DNA of 64,000 bases from Maylandia zebra. Lineage: Eukaryota > Chordata > Actinopteri > Cichliformes > Cichlidae. A program made the position numbers and the translations under genes. The stretch lies in NCBI RefSeq assembly GCF_041146795.1, contig NC_135172.1:13382137-13446136 (forward strand), given 5' to 3'. Positions 33,728 to 46,600 of the stretch are shown here, one piece after another. The notes under the pieces were generated by a model. The model had not been told where the DNA came from. It saw only the letters and a program-made list of their open reading frames with translations, and made no database searches. Each line of letters starts with the position of its first letter. The stretch's first letter is position 1.

Positions 33728-34902
33728 CAAGGTTATTATCGTTAACGAAAACTAACGAAATAACGAAAACTAGAAGTGAAAAAACATTTTCGTTAACAGA
33801 AATAAAAATAAAAACGAGACTTTGCGAAAAAAGGAAAACTAACTAAAACTGTAATGAGTGTTCACAAAACTAACTAAAATTAACTGAATTTATAGCAAAA
33901 ATGTGTTTAGTTTTCGTTGATGTGTGTGTGTCATACAATAGTCAAGGGTGAAAATGAAGTTTAGTTTCCAGGTTTTTTTCTTGCTGTGTCTCATTATGCC
34001 AGCAGGTGGCAGTACATTAGTCAAGTCGTCTGTGTTGCTGCTCTGTCCACACGCAGATTCATGTCAGGAAAAGTCGGGAGAAAGCGCCAAAGTCCAATTT
34101 GGGATTACTTTGAATATGACTGTGTTTTGGATAAAGCATAATTGTAGTGGAAAGAGACAAATTATGAGGGACATTTCTAAAGGGAAAAAAATCCCACAAA
34201 CCTTAAAGTGCACTTGAAAAGCTCACACAAGAAGGCTAACCTAGCTTACCTTGAGAAGGTAAGGGAGCACACTCAACCCTCATCCCCAGAAAACAGAAGC
34301 TAACCCCAGGCAAGGCAGCGTGATGCATCCCGAGACAACAGGACGGGGATATCTACACAACTGTGTGAGTCAATTGCCTTCAAAAAGTTTATCAATTCAC
34401 TTGAACCAAAATTACGAACACCCGATGCTGCAAAAGTTAATAGTCTCATTGGGGCCAAGATATACATTTTATAGTTGCCTGGTATCAATGGTTGTTCATC
34501 TGCCCTAATTAATTAATTAATTTATTTATTTATTTATTTAAAGAACCTATAGGTGGGAATGTGAGTTGTCTGTCTCTGCGTGTTAGCCCTGCGACAGACA
34601 GCTGACCTGTCCAGGGTGCAGGATATGGTAGCTGGAATAGCAACATACCCAAGGATAAGCAGAAGAGCATGACTGATATGATGAAACTGGGATTTTGTTA
34701 CACTTAATTATTGCAAACACAACTAAAACTATAACTGAAACTAATCAAAACTAAACTGAAACTAAGGTTTTTCAAAAAAAAAAAAAAACTAAACTAAACT
34801 AGCAAACAATTGGTAAAAACTAATTAAAACTGATATAAAATCTGAAGTCAAAACTAAATAAAAATAAAAACTAATGAAAATTGCAAAACTATTAAAACCC
34901 TG
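33728..34902 (+). mobile_element. hAT-type element with an exact 8-bp target duplication
   Basis: The element starts CAAGGTTATTATCG and ends ATTAAAACCCTG (inverse CAGGGTTTTAAT), imperfect inverted repeats. It is flanked by the exact duplication CTTTACAC at 33720-33727 and 34903-34910. The subterminal parts are runs of AACTAAAACTA-type words in both halves. Length is 1175 bp. An ATTA/TTTA microsatellite (34506-34541) and a SINE 3' fragment (34555-34640) are inside. No transposase is seen. Confidence 0.82.
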
Positions 34903-34910
34903 CTTTACAC

Positions 34911-37900
34911 GTCACACAGTTTTGATACAAAGACTCCTTATATGGTACAAGTTCCTCTTTTCTGTCTGGCTTCCTGTATTTATTAATGTACTTGTATAGC
35001 TCTACACTAACTTCCTGTTTTTCAGTCTGGCTGAGCACTTAGTTTATGAGTCAAAAGTGGCCTTGCTTTACAAACCTTCATTATTAAAGTACATAAAACA
35101 ATATATTAAGAAAATAAGCACTGAGGATAAATTAATTACATGACATCTGTAATATTTATTTTAATACAATCCACATCTTAACACTTTTTTTCATATGATT
35201 TTTATATTGTGTGATAACTACATAGAAAGTTCTGTCTGTCTAACATTTTGACAAATTGCCTGACAGTGTGCAGAGATGAGGCTAAATTTCATATTTTACT
35301 AAGTATCTTTATCGTAACATATCAAGATTTTATTCAGTTATACTATGAACATTAACATTCAAATATTGAAAAAAAATATAACAAAACAAAAGGTACTACT
35401 CTGTTGTAAGTGTTATTGTTAGTAATTCACCAATATTAGCATGCTAACGTGCTATAATAAAGCATTAAACATCACTAGCATTACAACTTATTTCCCTTTT
35501 TTTTAATTACCTCTATGAGGTAGCTTTCTTCTAACTTCTTTAAGTAGTTTCCAGGCTTCTTGAAGGACATTCCAAGCTCTTCTTTGGGTGTTGGCTGCCT
35601 TTTGTTCTGTTCTCTGTCCAGATGATTCCACACTGCTTCAATAAGTTTGAGCTCCATGCTCTGGAGAAGCCAGTCCATGACTGATAGTATTCCACTGTGT
35701 GTTTTCCCATACAGCTACATGTTTACTGAATTGGCATTGTGTTTGGGGCAATTGTCATGCCAAAGCAAAAGCCATCACCAATAAGATTGTATTGTTTGTA
35801 TATGTTCGTAGTTCCATCCAATTTCGCCAAAATCCCCCAACATCACTGGCTTGAAATGCAGCAGTCACTGTTGTACGCCTCATAAGTTCATGACCGTTTG
35901 ACTCAAAATTCTGAAATCTGATTTCACTCCTTGATAAGAGGCGTAACAATTGTAATTTGGCAACCTCAGCCTTTGCTCCATGTTAACCTTCCTTGACAGC
36001 TAACCTTCTGAGACCATTTCTAATGAGGCTTCTCATTTCAGGTATTTGGTAGATTTCTTTAATTTCTTAATTTCAGATACTATTCATCTATTGCAGGTAG
36101 TTTTTAAGCAACACCACTTTTTCTTTTGTCCTCCACAGTTCCACATCATGCAGAGATCCACTAGATTTTCAGGTGATGGCTCTTTGGAGATCATCCTGTT
36201 GGTGCAGAAATAATATTTTTATGCCTATCAAACTGTTTTATTGTTGGCATTTTTCATAGATTCAATTAAAGAAATGGGGAGGGTTAACTCGGCGCAGACA
36301 AGGATTTACACTCACATTAACACCTACAGGTCGTTTAGAATCAACAATTAACTTTTCCCTGCTGGGGGGATTTTCCCATGACATTTTTATCAGACACTTC
36401 TGTGGTTAACCACAATAAGCCAGTAATTGGTTGGAATCCCATCCCTCCATTCCCTCCTCTTTCTTTTTGTGTGTTTGTGTGTGAATGTTATATACCACAG
36501 CCACAGCATTTAAATGTCCTATTTCCTCAGGCTGGCAGTTCATGCCTGTCCAATCAAGGTTAGAATTAGGGTTAGGGTGGGGACTAGGGGTCTAAGTGAG
36601 CATTTGCAGATTGAGTGTCATCACCCCATGAGGTTTTGGATTGGAGGTATAAAACTTGTTGCAACCAATCCACTGTCTTCAGTCCAGAGAAAGATTACAC
36701 GTTTACAATGCTTATACAACTGTATTACTTCTCCAAGTGCTGAAACCTAAGGCTTTCATTACAAAGGTGTATTTACACGTCAAATATTTACTGATTTTCT
36801 TTCTCACCTACGAACAATTACCTACCTGGAGGGGAAGAGGGGCCCTTACTATAACCAAAGCTGTGACAGGCATGCCATTGCAACACCCATCAGAGATGTT
36901 TTATTGTTAATATGTCACCCGAGATGTGGAGACATATTATTATAACCCACTTAGATATGAGAGGACCATTTTCTGATTCTCCTCGGAGCTATCAGTAACA
37001 TTCACGTGGTAATTCTTTCACATCGATAAGAAGATACCTGTTTGTCTGCTTTTTCCTGCTTTCTATTCATGCTGGTATACAAGGAAGCTACCTGATGTCA
37101 TAATCTCAAACAAATGAAACAGCAGAGGCAAACTCTAACTGTGAGTGGGCATAACACAAATAGAGAAGAGTGGACACGCACAGTAAGAAAAACCCTAATT
37201 TATTACAATTCTTTATTCTACCATGTAGTCTTTCAACTTGTAAAGTAACAAAACAAAAAACATCACAGCACAAAAATTACACAATGGTGTCACACTCTCT
37301 CCTTTAATGCATTTATTGACACTGAGTCATTGCCATAGTCGTAAACATTGGTGGAGTGTTTAAAAGGTGTTGCAGTCGCCCTGATGTACAAATCACATCT
37401 GTTGTCAAGCCTTTAAAAAGTTTAACGTTTCCTAAAATGTAATTTAAAAAAAAAAGCATATATATGCACTTTACAGCTGAGTACATATGTTCCATATACT
37501 GAGTGATATATTTTAGCTGAAACACAAGGCACTTACTGGGGCACCTTTGAAATACTGATCAGGATGTGCAAACAGGAATACAAGATCAACACAGATACTG
37601 GCCATGTGTGGCCATCGTCAAACACTTCCCCTTCACTGCCTCTGGACAGACTGCTTTTTTTTCTGTTCCTACTTATGCCATGTCTCAACATTTGTTCAAA
37701 GCAAATGTGTAATTATTATTGCCATATACACACCTTTGTCTACCCACAAGAATTATTCCTTCAGGCAGGGCTGATCCTGTTTAGACCATTGTCTTGAAAC
37801 GATTAGTACAACAAACACTAAACTAATATAATCTGCGAGTGAAGGAGCTCTGACCTTCACTTGTGTCAATATGTTTGTTTTTCGTTTTTTTTTTTTTTTT

Positions 37901-40005
37901 TAGTTCGTTCTTCTTGCGATTAGAAAAATCACATGGTCAACATAGCTTTTTGTTGAAAATAATCTGTCACACGTCATTGTGTTCTAAGTCTGAGTCAAGG
38001 TTTTACTGTTAGCTAAAATAAACAGCAGTGGAGATATGAGAGCAACACTGAGCACTTTTCTATGTGCAAATTAGTGCGATAACTGCTGACATTGTCCTGT
38101 GTAGCGTGAGACCTCTTGTGATTTAGCATTTTTAAATCAATATTTTTGGGGGTTGGAGGCAAGGCAATTATTCTGTTTGCTTTTGGCTTGGAAATTAAGC
38201 AGGTGAGGGGATATACCAGGACTACATATTGCACGTAGCAACTGGTGTACCAAACTGAAACCATAGAAACCTTTACATGATCAGACCGAGTCAAAGATTT
38301 TGATTTCAAACTGACTTAAGTACAATCTATAAGAAGACTGCTGTGCAAAATCTTTTCCATAAACACATAATTTCCTCTTCATATGCATAAATATTGTGTA
38401 AACAGCTTTGCTCAAATAAAATCAACTGTATCAAGGGTAGCTCTGTATTGTATGTTTTAATATTACATAATTGTGTGTGTTTTGGTGTGTGGACTGTACT
38501 TCCTATTGCTCCCCACATCCTTGTTTCCTCACATCTTTATTGTTGAGGAAACAATCTGAGTCGATGGAAGCACTCTGTGGGGGTTGTCGAGCTTAAAAAC
38601 TACACAAGGCCGGGGTGCCAGCTGTTTTTCCTTAGCAGCTTTGGTAAATTTAATCCACGAGCTTGCCTGTGGAAAAATCCTTTAGGAAATCAAGCTGTAG
38701 ATGAAATTAAAAAGATGGGTTTATGAAGGCTCAGTTCACCCAGATTACACATATTCCCTAACTTCTGTTATTTAGCTGTGCAGCGATGTGGTTTTGTTTC
38801 TCTTTGGAGTAAACATTTCCTAGTGGGTTTATGATCTCAGGCCCCAGTTTCAAGTCTCACCATGATATTAACTTGGTAAACTGTGGTTTAATTTAGAGTA
38901 AAACAGACTATGAAGGTGGGTATACGTGATGGCCGGGCAATCACAATGTTTTCCCTGGTCATTACTGTATGAGTCACTATTATATGGACTTACTTTTTGA
39001 CCTTTGGTTCTCTTACTCATCATCTGGGGTTTTAAAACCAGAGACCAGTTAAAGCAAACAAATTTTAAATGCCCGAGACTTTTTATCAAGCCTACTAATA
39101 ACTACAAACAGCTATAGTGGTTGAGGAAATTATCCAAACAACATTGCTATCCTTAGGAGTATTTCAACAGGAGAAACTGTTTGCACTGATGATTTAACAT
39201 TACCCAGATAACAACTAGAGCTATAGAGATACTCAGTAGGTATCTCAGGTCAATGTGAAAAAAAAAAATATAAAGTGGATCTGCATGCTACGATTAAGGA
39301 TCTGGCTTTTTTTCTTTTCTTTGCAATATGGATGAACTGACCTTCTCAAAGTTAAGACAGCTAAATGCATGTATGGTGTAAAAAATAACTGTTATGCAGT
39401 ACAAAAAGGCCCTGCTGAAGTTTTGCTCATTACAAGACCACTGTACTCAAGTCTGTCTTTAGTTATTATTGGTTGGAATGGCTGAACTGTTGCATGGCTC
39501 TAACTGTGGAAGGGATTTTTATAACCTTATACACCCACAAAAGCTTTCCACAGTCATATGCACTGCATTATGTTAGTAAAACCAATAAGGTTTCATGCCC
39601 GGGTATTAAATACTAGTGTTTTGTCAGGAGCCACCAGCTTCACAGAGATCTACACCTTTGGTTTAACTCCTTAATACAACATAAATGAGGAAGTAAACGT
39701 CCTGTTTTAAAGAGCAACAATATATCAACAAAAGGAAGTGATGCAGGCATACACTGAGGGACTGTAGATAGAATTATCTGGATTTTCCATGATATGCCAA
39801 CATAAAGACATTTCAGTGTATCTTAATGTGGCACCAAGGTATCCAGAGCGAGTCTCACATGTTATGTACTTTTTTAAACTATTACACTTACATTACCAGT
39901 GATTTCTGATAGAATGTTAGTATGAGACACGGTGATAATGATGATGGCAGGCTGGAAAAACACAAAGTCAAACTCTCTGGTTCTCTGAGTTGCTGACAGT
40001 TCATC
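34911..40005. other. Gene-free stretch 3' of glis2, with transposon remnants
   Basis: Apart from the Tc1 remnant (35481-36180) this is AT-rich sequence with short frames only. The part next to 40005 must include the glis2 3' UTR on the minus strand. A minus-strand AATAAA-type signal occurs at about 38535-38541, but several others exist and I cannot choose the site used. Confidence 0.45.
35481..36180 (-). pseudogene. Decayed Tc1/mariner transposase
   Basis: The minus strand reads, with frame breaks, a decayed WSDES-like region near 35940 (LLSRSEIRFQNF), then DNCPKHNAN (about 35760-35735), then LSVMDWLLQSMELKLIEAVW and NHLDREQNKRQPTPKEEL (35690-35570). This is the order of the DDE catalytic core and C-terminus in Tc1-family transposases, where VMDWPSQSPDLNPIE is usual. 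Stops and shifts show that it is dead. No inverted ends were identified. Confidence 0.75.
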
Positions 40006-40679
40006 TTAACTAACAACAGCTGGTTTGAGGAGTAGCGCCCTTGATGGAACCACCACCCAAGACAAAGCGTCACTTTGTCTCACCCCAACCCCTGCAGAGA
40101 GGTTCAGCACTTCCCCGTCCTCTCCTTCCTCTGATTCCTCCCCGTCCTCTGGCTCCCTTCTTACCACCTGCCCCAGACCTCCCAAAGCCCCCAACCCAAA
40201 CATAGACGCAGCTGAAAGTCCAAAGCGCAACAGTGGGGAGTCTGAAAGGCTGAGCGATCCCATGCTTCCTCCTCCACCCATGGAAAAGAGCGGTGCCCGG
40301 TGGTGGCCTAGAGCTCTGGCATGGCAGAAAGCAGAGAGTGGCAAGGACGTCCCAAGGCCCCCAAGAAGGGCTGCAGCAGCCCCAGGGATGATGACAGGAG
40401 TCCCGCCTACAGAGGGCTGTTCAGTGGCACTCTGGTGGGTAGGAAGGCCCAGCCCTGTCCCTGACCTACTTGAACTCCCCGGCTCTTGGGCAACAAAGTG
40501 CCCATGAGCCTTGATGTGCTTGCGTAGGGAGCTGGGGTCTGTGTAGCGCTTCAGGCAGCCTGCCATCTTGCAGTAGTAAGGCTTGTCCACATAGTGGGTG
40601 CGAGTGTGCTTGAAGCGGTCACTAGAGTTGGAGTAGCGCTTGCTGCAGCCTTCATAGGGGCAGATGTAAGGCTTTTCCC
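40006..40679 (-). CDS. glis2: glis2 last coding exon (fingers 4 and 5, C-terminus)
   Basis: The acceptor CTTTCAG ends at 40680. The exon completes TGEKPYICP, finger 4 (with [15 protein letters not shown]) and finger 5 (with [16 protein letters not shown]), then GHFV. A Gly/Ser/Ala-rich region, an acidic segment ([20 protein letters not shown]) and the conserved end LLLKPAVVS follow. The stop TAA is at 40008-40006. The acidic LNLSAG patch corresponds to the LDLSTG of mammalian GLIS2. Confidence 0.96.
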
Positions 40680-43600
40680 CTGAAAGAAAAGAGAAACAAA
40701 CAAATATGAGTCAGAGACAGAAGGACAAAGGAAGGAGAAATGGAGGGGAAAGAAATGATTTGATTTGAGAACAATGCCAGAGAAGGATGTTGTCAGTTTG
40801 TTTCTAACTCTTGAGATTCATGGTGTGTCATTGCTCAACAAGGAAAGGAACAAAGAAGAAAGTGTTATTCCGATGTGACACTTTTTAAAAGAACAAAATA
40901 AAATACTGCATAAGAACAAAAGATATAAAATACTTTATTTTTAATGGTCAATGGTCGCCATTGACCATGGTCGCCTTAATGGTCGCCTTTTGTAATAGCC
41001 TCACTGGGACGTTCCTTTTTTTTCAAAAGGTTTAATTTGCTCCTTCTTTACATTATTAGAGTAAAGTCTGTCATTTATGACAGAAGTGATAGCAGAGTTG
41101 TACGTTTTATTATTTCAGAAATCACTCAGTCAGAACATGCTATATTATTTAGTCTTAAAATATTTTTGGAATCTTCCCGTGTACCACTAGAGGGAGCCCA
41201 CGTACCACCAGTGGTATGCATACCACAGTTTGAGAATGACTGGTTCAAGTCATTGCTGGTTTTGATGGGACTGAACTCACCTGTGTGCGAGCGAGTGTGT
41301 ATCTTCAGGTTCTCCAGACGTGAGAAGCTCTTGTTACAGGTGGGACAATGGTGTGGCTTCTCATTGGTGTGTGTGCGGATATGAATCAGCATTTTATACC
41401 TAGAAATCATAACAAATAAGACACACATTTACAATCAAGATCAAGCCGTTTTTATTTTTTTCAGCATTTTTACCTAGGATGTGGCTGCTGATATTCAAAT
41501 GTGTCTTATCTTGGAAGCCTGACATATGATGCTTACATTTATTAGTTTCAGATGTAGCCATTCTTGTATTTTGCTTGTTTACATTATTGTATTTGCACAA
41601 CTCTGTTGCTTGTGAAGCTCGCACACAAGAATTTCACTCACATGTACTGTACCAATGTACCTGCACATGTGATGTGACAATAAAAGTGATTTGATTTTGA
41701 CATTATATTGAAAAGATCATGACTCGCTCTGATGACCTGTCACACTGGATTCAAAGCTATTATTGCTAGCATGTTTTCATTTCTTTGTTTCTTAAGGCAG
41801 CCAACCTTTTTTGCACCACGGACCAGTTTATGTCCAACAATATTTTCACAGACTGGCTTTAATGTGTCGCGGATAAATACAACAAAATAAAATCAGTACT
41901 GGTACCAAAAAAAGAAGATTTATTCATGATATACGGGAAAAGACCCAGGGAAACCGAGTTAACAATAAAAATGATAAAAATTAAAACAACGCTAAAAACC
42001 AATAAAAACCCTGAGAACCATAAATTTCGCACTCAAGCCTCAACTGTCGCGGCCCGGTACCAAGCGACTCGCAGATGGGTACCGGAAATTACATTGCTTT
42101 TAACACCTGTTGCTTAGAGACTGGTATAATTTTTATGAGAAATATGCTTTGTGTCATCCTCATGACAATGGAATAAAGCCACAGAATACCTTGCATTGAA
42201 GCCCCTCCCATTTCGAGCACAGCCTTCCCATTGGCAGCAGTATCCAGAATCCTTTTCGGGCTTGACATGGAAGTCGTTGATGTGATCCACCAGGTCCTGC
42301 AGTGAATCGAACAGCAGGTGGCACTGAAGGGCAAAAGAGGGAATGAAGCACATGGCTGATAAGAAACCTGATTGTGACCTTTTTAGGAAACTTTCACACA
42401 AACAGTTGATGTTTTTTTCTTCTTATGTCACTCTTTCTTTTTAATTGAAAATGTTTGAACAGTATACCATTAAAAGCAACCTTTGTCAAAGTATCTACAG
42501 TTCCACAGTTCAGTACAGTAGGTGCTATTTCCTAAATTTGTAAACTCCGTAACATATTGTATTATTTAAATAGTTTCGTCTTTTACTGTTACTGTCTTGG
42601 AGCAACTGTAACCCACACAATTTCCTTAGGGATTAATAAAGCATTCTGATTCTGATTCAAAGAGAAAATAAGCCTCTGTCTCTAGAATTTTCTGCATTGT
42701 CCCAGGATATGGATTTTATATCTGTAAATTTAATGTAAATTAAAAAATAAAATGAAAAAGCAGAATCATCCTAGACAAAACAAACCAATAGGCGATTGTG
42801 GCAGAGGTGTGGTCCTTGGCTCAGCTGCAGGGGAGGGGTGGTGCAGTGAGCTCAAGGGGCAGTGCCAGGGAGGTTGGTGGGACACGTGTGTGGTGTTATA
42901 GTTAATGAGCTCTCTCTCTTTTCCTGTCTGATTTTTAGTGAAGCCGGAGCAGAGAGTGGGGAGGTGTGTCAGAGTGTGGCTGGAAGCTGCTCGCGTGGGT
43001 GCCAAGCCGGGGAAAAACGACAAAGAGACTGTCAGTAGTGTGTGTGATGGCAATAAAAGGAAAATAAACCCATACAGTGTGTCCATTTGTGGTCCTTCTT
43101 CACAGCAATAGTATTTTCTATAAATTTGTATATTTTAAACATTTATTTTAAAAAGTTTCTATTGCACTAAAAATCAGGTAGCATGACAGATGTTTTGTCT
43201 AATTAAATTAATATAATGTAGGAGTAGGTCGTGGATAATAGGCATTGATTTGTAAATAACTGGACATAAACTTGAGCTTATTATATAATATTATACGAGA
43301 GTATCTTTCTAACTAAATAGGCAGCTTGTAATCTTTTGCTTGAGGTTATATCAAGAGATATAAAACGCTCTGGGGTCTACTTGAAGGAAAGGCAGATGCC
43401 AAATTTAAAGTGAGGTCAGAGGTCAAATGTGACATGTGTCAAACTATAATAACATGATACAGGCACGCAAGCAAACACTATCAAAAACATAACTTTGGCA
43501 GAGTCAACTGCAGTTTAAATGACAGGTAATAAGTATGTGTAAGTATAAAAAGATCATTTCATAGCTCGGATAAAGCCATCATAAAAACATAATGTTATTG

Positions 43601-46600
43601 ATGGGTAACTCTAAATCTTTAAAAGAGTTTTTCCTGTGGATTCACAACAGTCACAAACCCCATGAATGTGTGACACAAGCTTTAAGTGTGCAAGCTGATC
43701 ATCACAAAAAGTTATTCTTCTTTGCTTCATATTTATGGTTCATCCCATCTTCAAACTTAGTCTTAGTACACAACTATACATTTCTGTGACTTTGATGGCT
43801 CTGTGTGCGGTATGAATGTGAGTATTAATGGGTAACTGTGGCTTGGTGTAAGAGAGCTATAAAAAAACAGGTGAAAACACTCTGAGGAACACTGCTGCTG
43901 CTAGCAAAAAGGGAGATTCTGGCTATTATTAGCCTGACGTGATGATCTTACTGTATGTAATAAATTTAAGTGTGACGTACTGAAGAGCATGTCCATTAAT
44001 CATAGCATCTGTTGTTCTGATATATGAGTTACGTTTTGTACAGTTTACCTAATCAAGGTACTTCATTGTTTTTCATTCATTTTTTATACATAATTATTAA
44101 TCCTTTAGTTCTTAAAACACCAGAATATAATATAGGAAATGGTTGATTTTGACCTTTTAATTCACCCAACTATATTTTTTTAAAAACACAAAGTTTATCT
44201 ATTTAAAATTATACAAACAGATGAAAAAGTAAATCCCTTTTCACACCAAAATGGTTAATTTGTTATTGCTAGATCACACCGCACACCACACTCATTTTTT
44301 TTATACTGTAACCTCTGATAGCATTTATCCCCGCTGACCTCTTTTTCTGTAACTCTCAGCTTTATATATTTTGTTTCCAGCGCCACTTAGTGGTCAGAGT
44401 AATGTTTGCAGGCTCTTTTTCACCCTCATTGAAGAAACTGCTTGTGCCTGCTATTAAGTGTAGGGTTTGAAGCGCGACACATGATTAATAATATTATCTG
44501 CCAAAATAATATGACTCAAGCTTCTGCTAAAATGCATGCAATAAACATATAACTAATATATAAGTATAACTAAACCTACAATATTTAATTACACGTACCT
44601 TCATCCAACGACAGGCCAACTGAGCATCCATGGAGGGTTCCGGAGAAACCGGCTTCTCTCTAGTCTGACTGATGAACATGGAAGAGGGAAAGCTGTAGCT
44701 TCTTGGTGGACTTCTAACTGGGACATAAAATGGATAGCCCTGTGGTGAAGCACCAGGTTCCACACCTCGGTGAAAAGGTGATTCCTAAAGCAGAGGAGGA
44801 TAGAGAGAGGTCAGAGCAAGAGAATTTTGTGGCAACAAAGGCAAGATGTTCATTAGCTATTCACAAGAAAAGAAAAATAATTAATTTAATTTACTTCACC
44901 GTTAACGATGAAGAAAGAAGCTGACCTAACACTAAAGCCTGCCACTTTGAGCTTGATCATTAGAAAGATACAACTATCAGAGGAAATGGAGGAAGGTTGT
45001 GAAATAATAATGTACTCCTTCTGATCGTGTTTACTTCAAGTGTGTTAAAGTACGATTTAAGAGCTTTTGCATCCATGACATGTATGTTTATTAAATGGGG
45101 ATTGAAGGTCTGCATTTGTTTTTTGATTTATAGAATACACTTCAGCAAATCCAGTGATGACAATGAAAAAGGGCTTGATAATGTAAAAATGAGGACTTTC
45201 TCTGCTAAATGATAAATCTGGTCCAAGAAGGGAGATTTTGTGCCGTAACTAAAGGAGTTGTGTGTTTGATGTTTTCACCATTAAAGCACAGCTAAAATTT
45301 GATTTAGACACAATCACTGCGTGGCTGTGTGCAGATGCTGCACCGGCAAATTAGATTCACTCCCTGGATCACTTTTCTATTCAGTCCTGCCGAAGAAAAA
45401 TGGAGCGCATTCAGCCACGATTAGTCACCGGTGTGAGAATTCTAAGATTGTGGTCATGCCTGTTCAGAAGATTAAGTGATTACATGAATACATACACGTA
45501 CCTGGAGTGCGTGCTTGTAAAACATTTTTATTATTCTTTTTATTCTTGCAATCGTCTTTAAAATGAGTGCAACACACATGTGTTTGTAATGAACCCCGCT
45601 CAGGTTAGGGGAATGTGACATTCCTGGGTTTTTCAAAAGCTGGACAAACATTAAAGGAACTGTTTTAGAAACATGCTCACATGCGTTCATTCTGAGAGAC
45701 CAGTTAGCTTGTAAAATATTCATTTGTGAGCTGTACAGGTGCTAGTAGTCCCAAAAACCGCTGTTCTATTAATGTCCTCTTGGGTTCCGCTCCCATTTGT
45801 AAAATGCCAAAATCCAGCTGTAACAACTACATCTCTGTACAAAAAAAATTATATTCACATTCACAACAGCTTCACAGTTGGTGATCTTTTTTTTATATCT
45901 CATCCATTTTGATACTTTTAAGACATCAATTCAGGGGCATGTGCATTTTAATCCGACCAGTGTGCTGACACAGGGAAATGATTACCATTTCCTAGGCCTC
46001 ACTTCTGCTTATCTGAGATCTTAAACAATCACATGACCTTCTATGAGTAAGCATTTTGTCAACAGTGGAAAGAAAAATCTCCCTTTTAACAGGAAGAAAC
46101 CTTCAGCAGAACCAAGCTCAGGGAGGAGCGAACATCTGCTGCGACTGGTTGGAGTGAGCAAAATAGCACAGGACAAAAGACGTGATGTGAAAGGGAGCCA
46201 GAGATTAATAACAACTGTGATTCAATGCAGAGAGGTCTATGAACATAGTGAGTGAGAAAGGTGGTTGAAGAAGAAATACTCAGTGCATCATGCAAATCCC
46301 CCAGCAGTCTACACCTATTACAGCATAACCAAGAGAGGATTCAGGGTCACCTGATCCAGCCCTAACTATATGCTAAGGACAGTTTTAAGCTTAATCTTAA
46401 AAGTAGAGATAGTGTCTGTTTCCCGAAGCCAAACTGGAAGCTGGTGCCATAGAAGAGGGGCCTGAAAACTGAAGGCTCTGCCTCCCATTCTACTTTTAAA
46501 TAATCTAGGAACAACAAGTAAGCCTGCAGTGCGAGAGTGAAGTGCTCTAATACGGTGATACTACAAGGTCATTAAGATAAGATGGGGCCTGATTATTTTA

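Noticed and set aside
40025..40507. 160-residue plus-strand frame, Ser/Pro-rich
   Set aside because: It is the complement of the last glis2 exon, whose minus-strand frame matches GLIS2 to the last residue.
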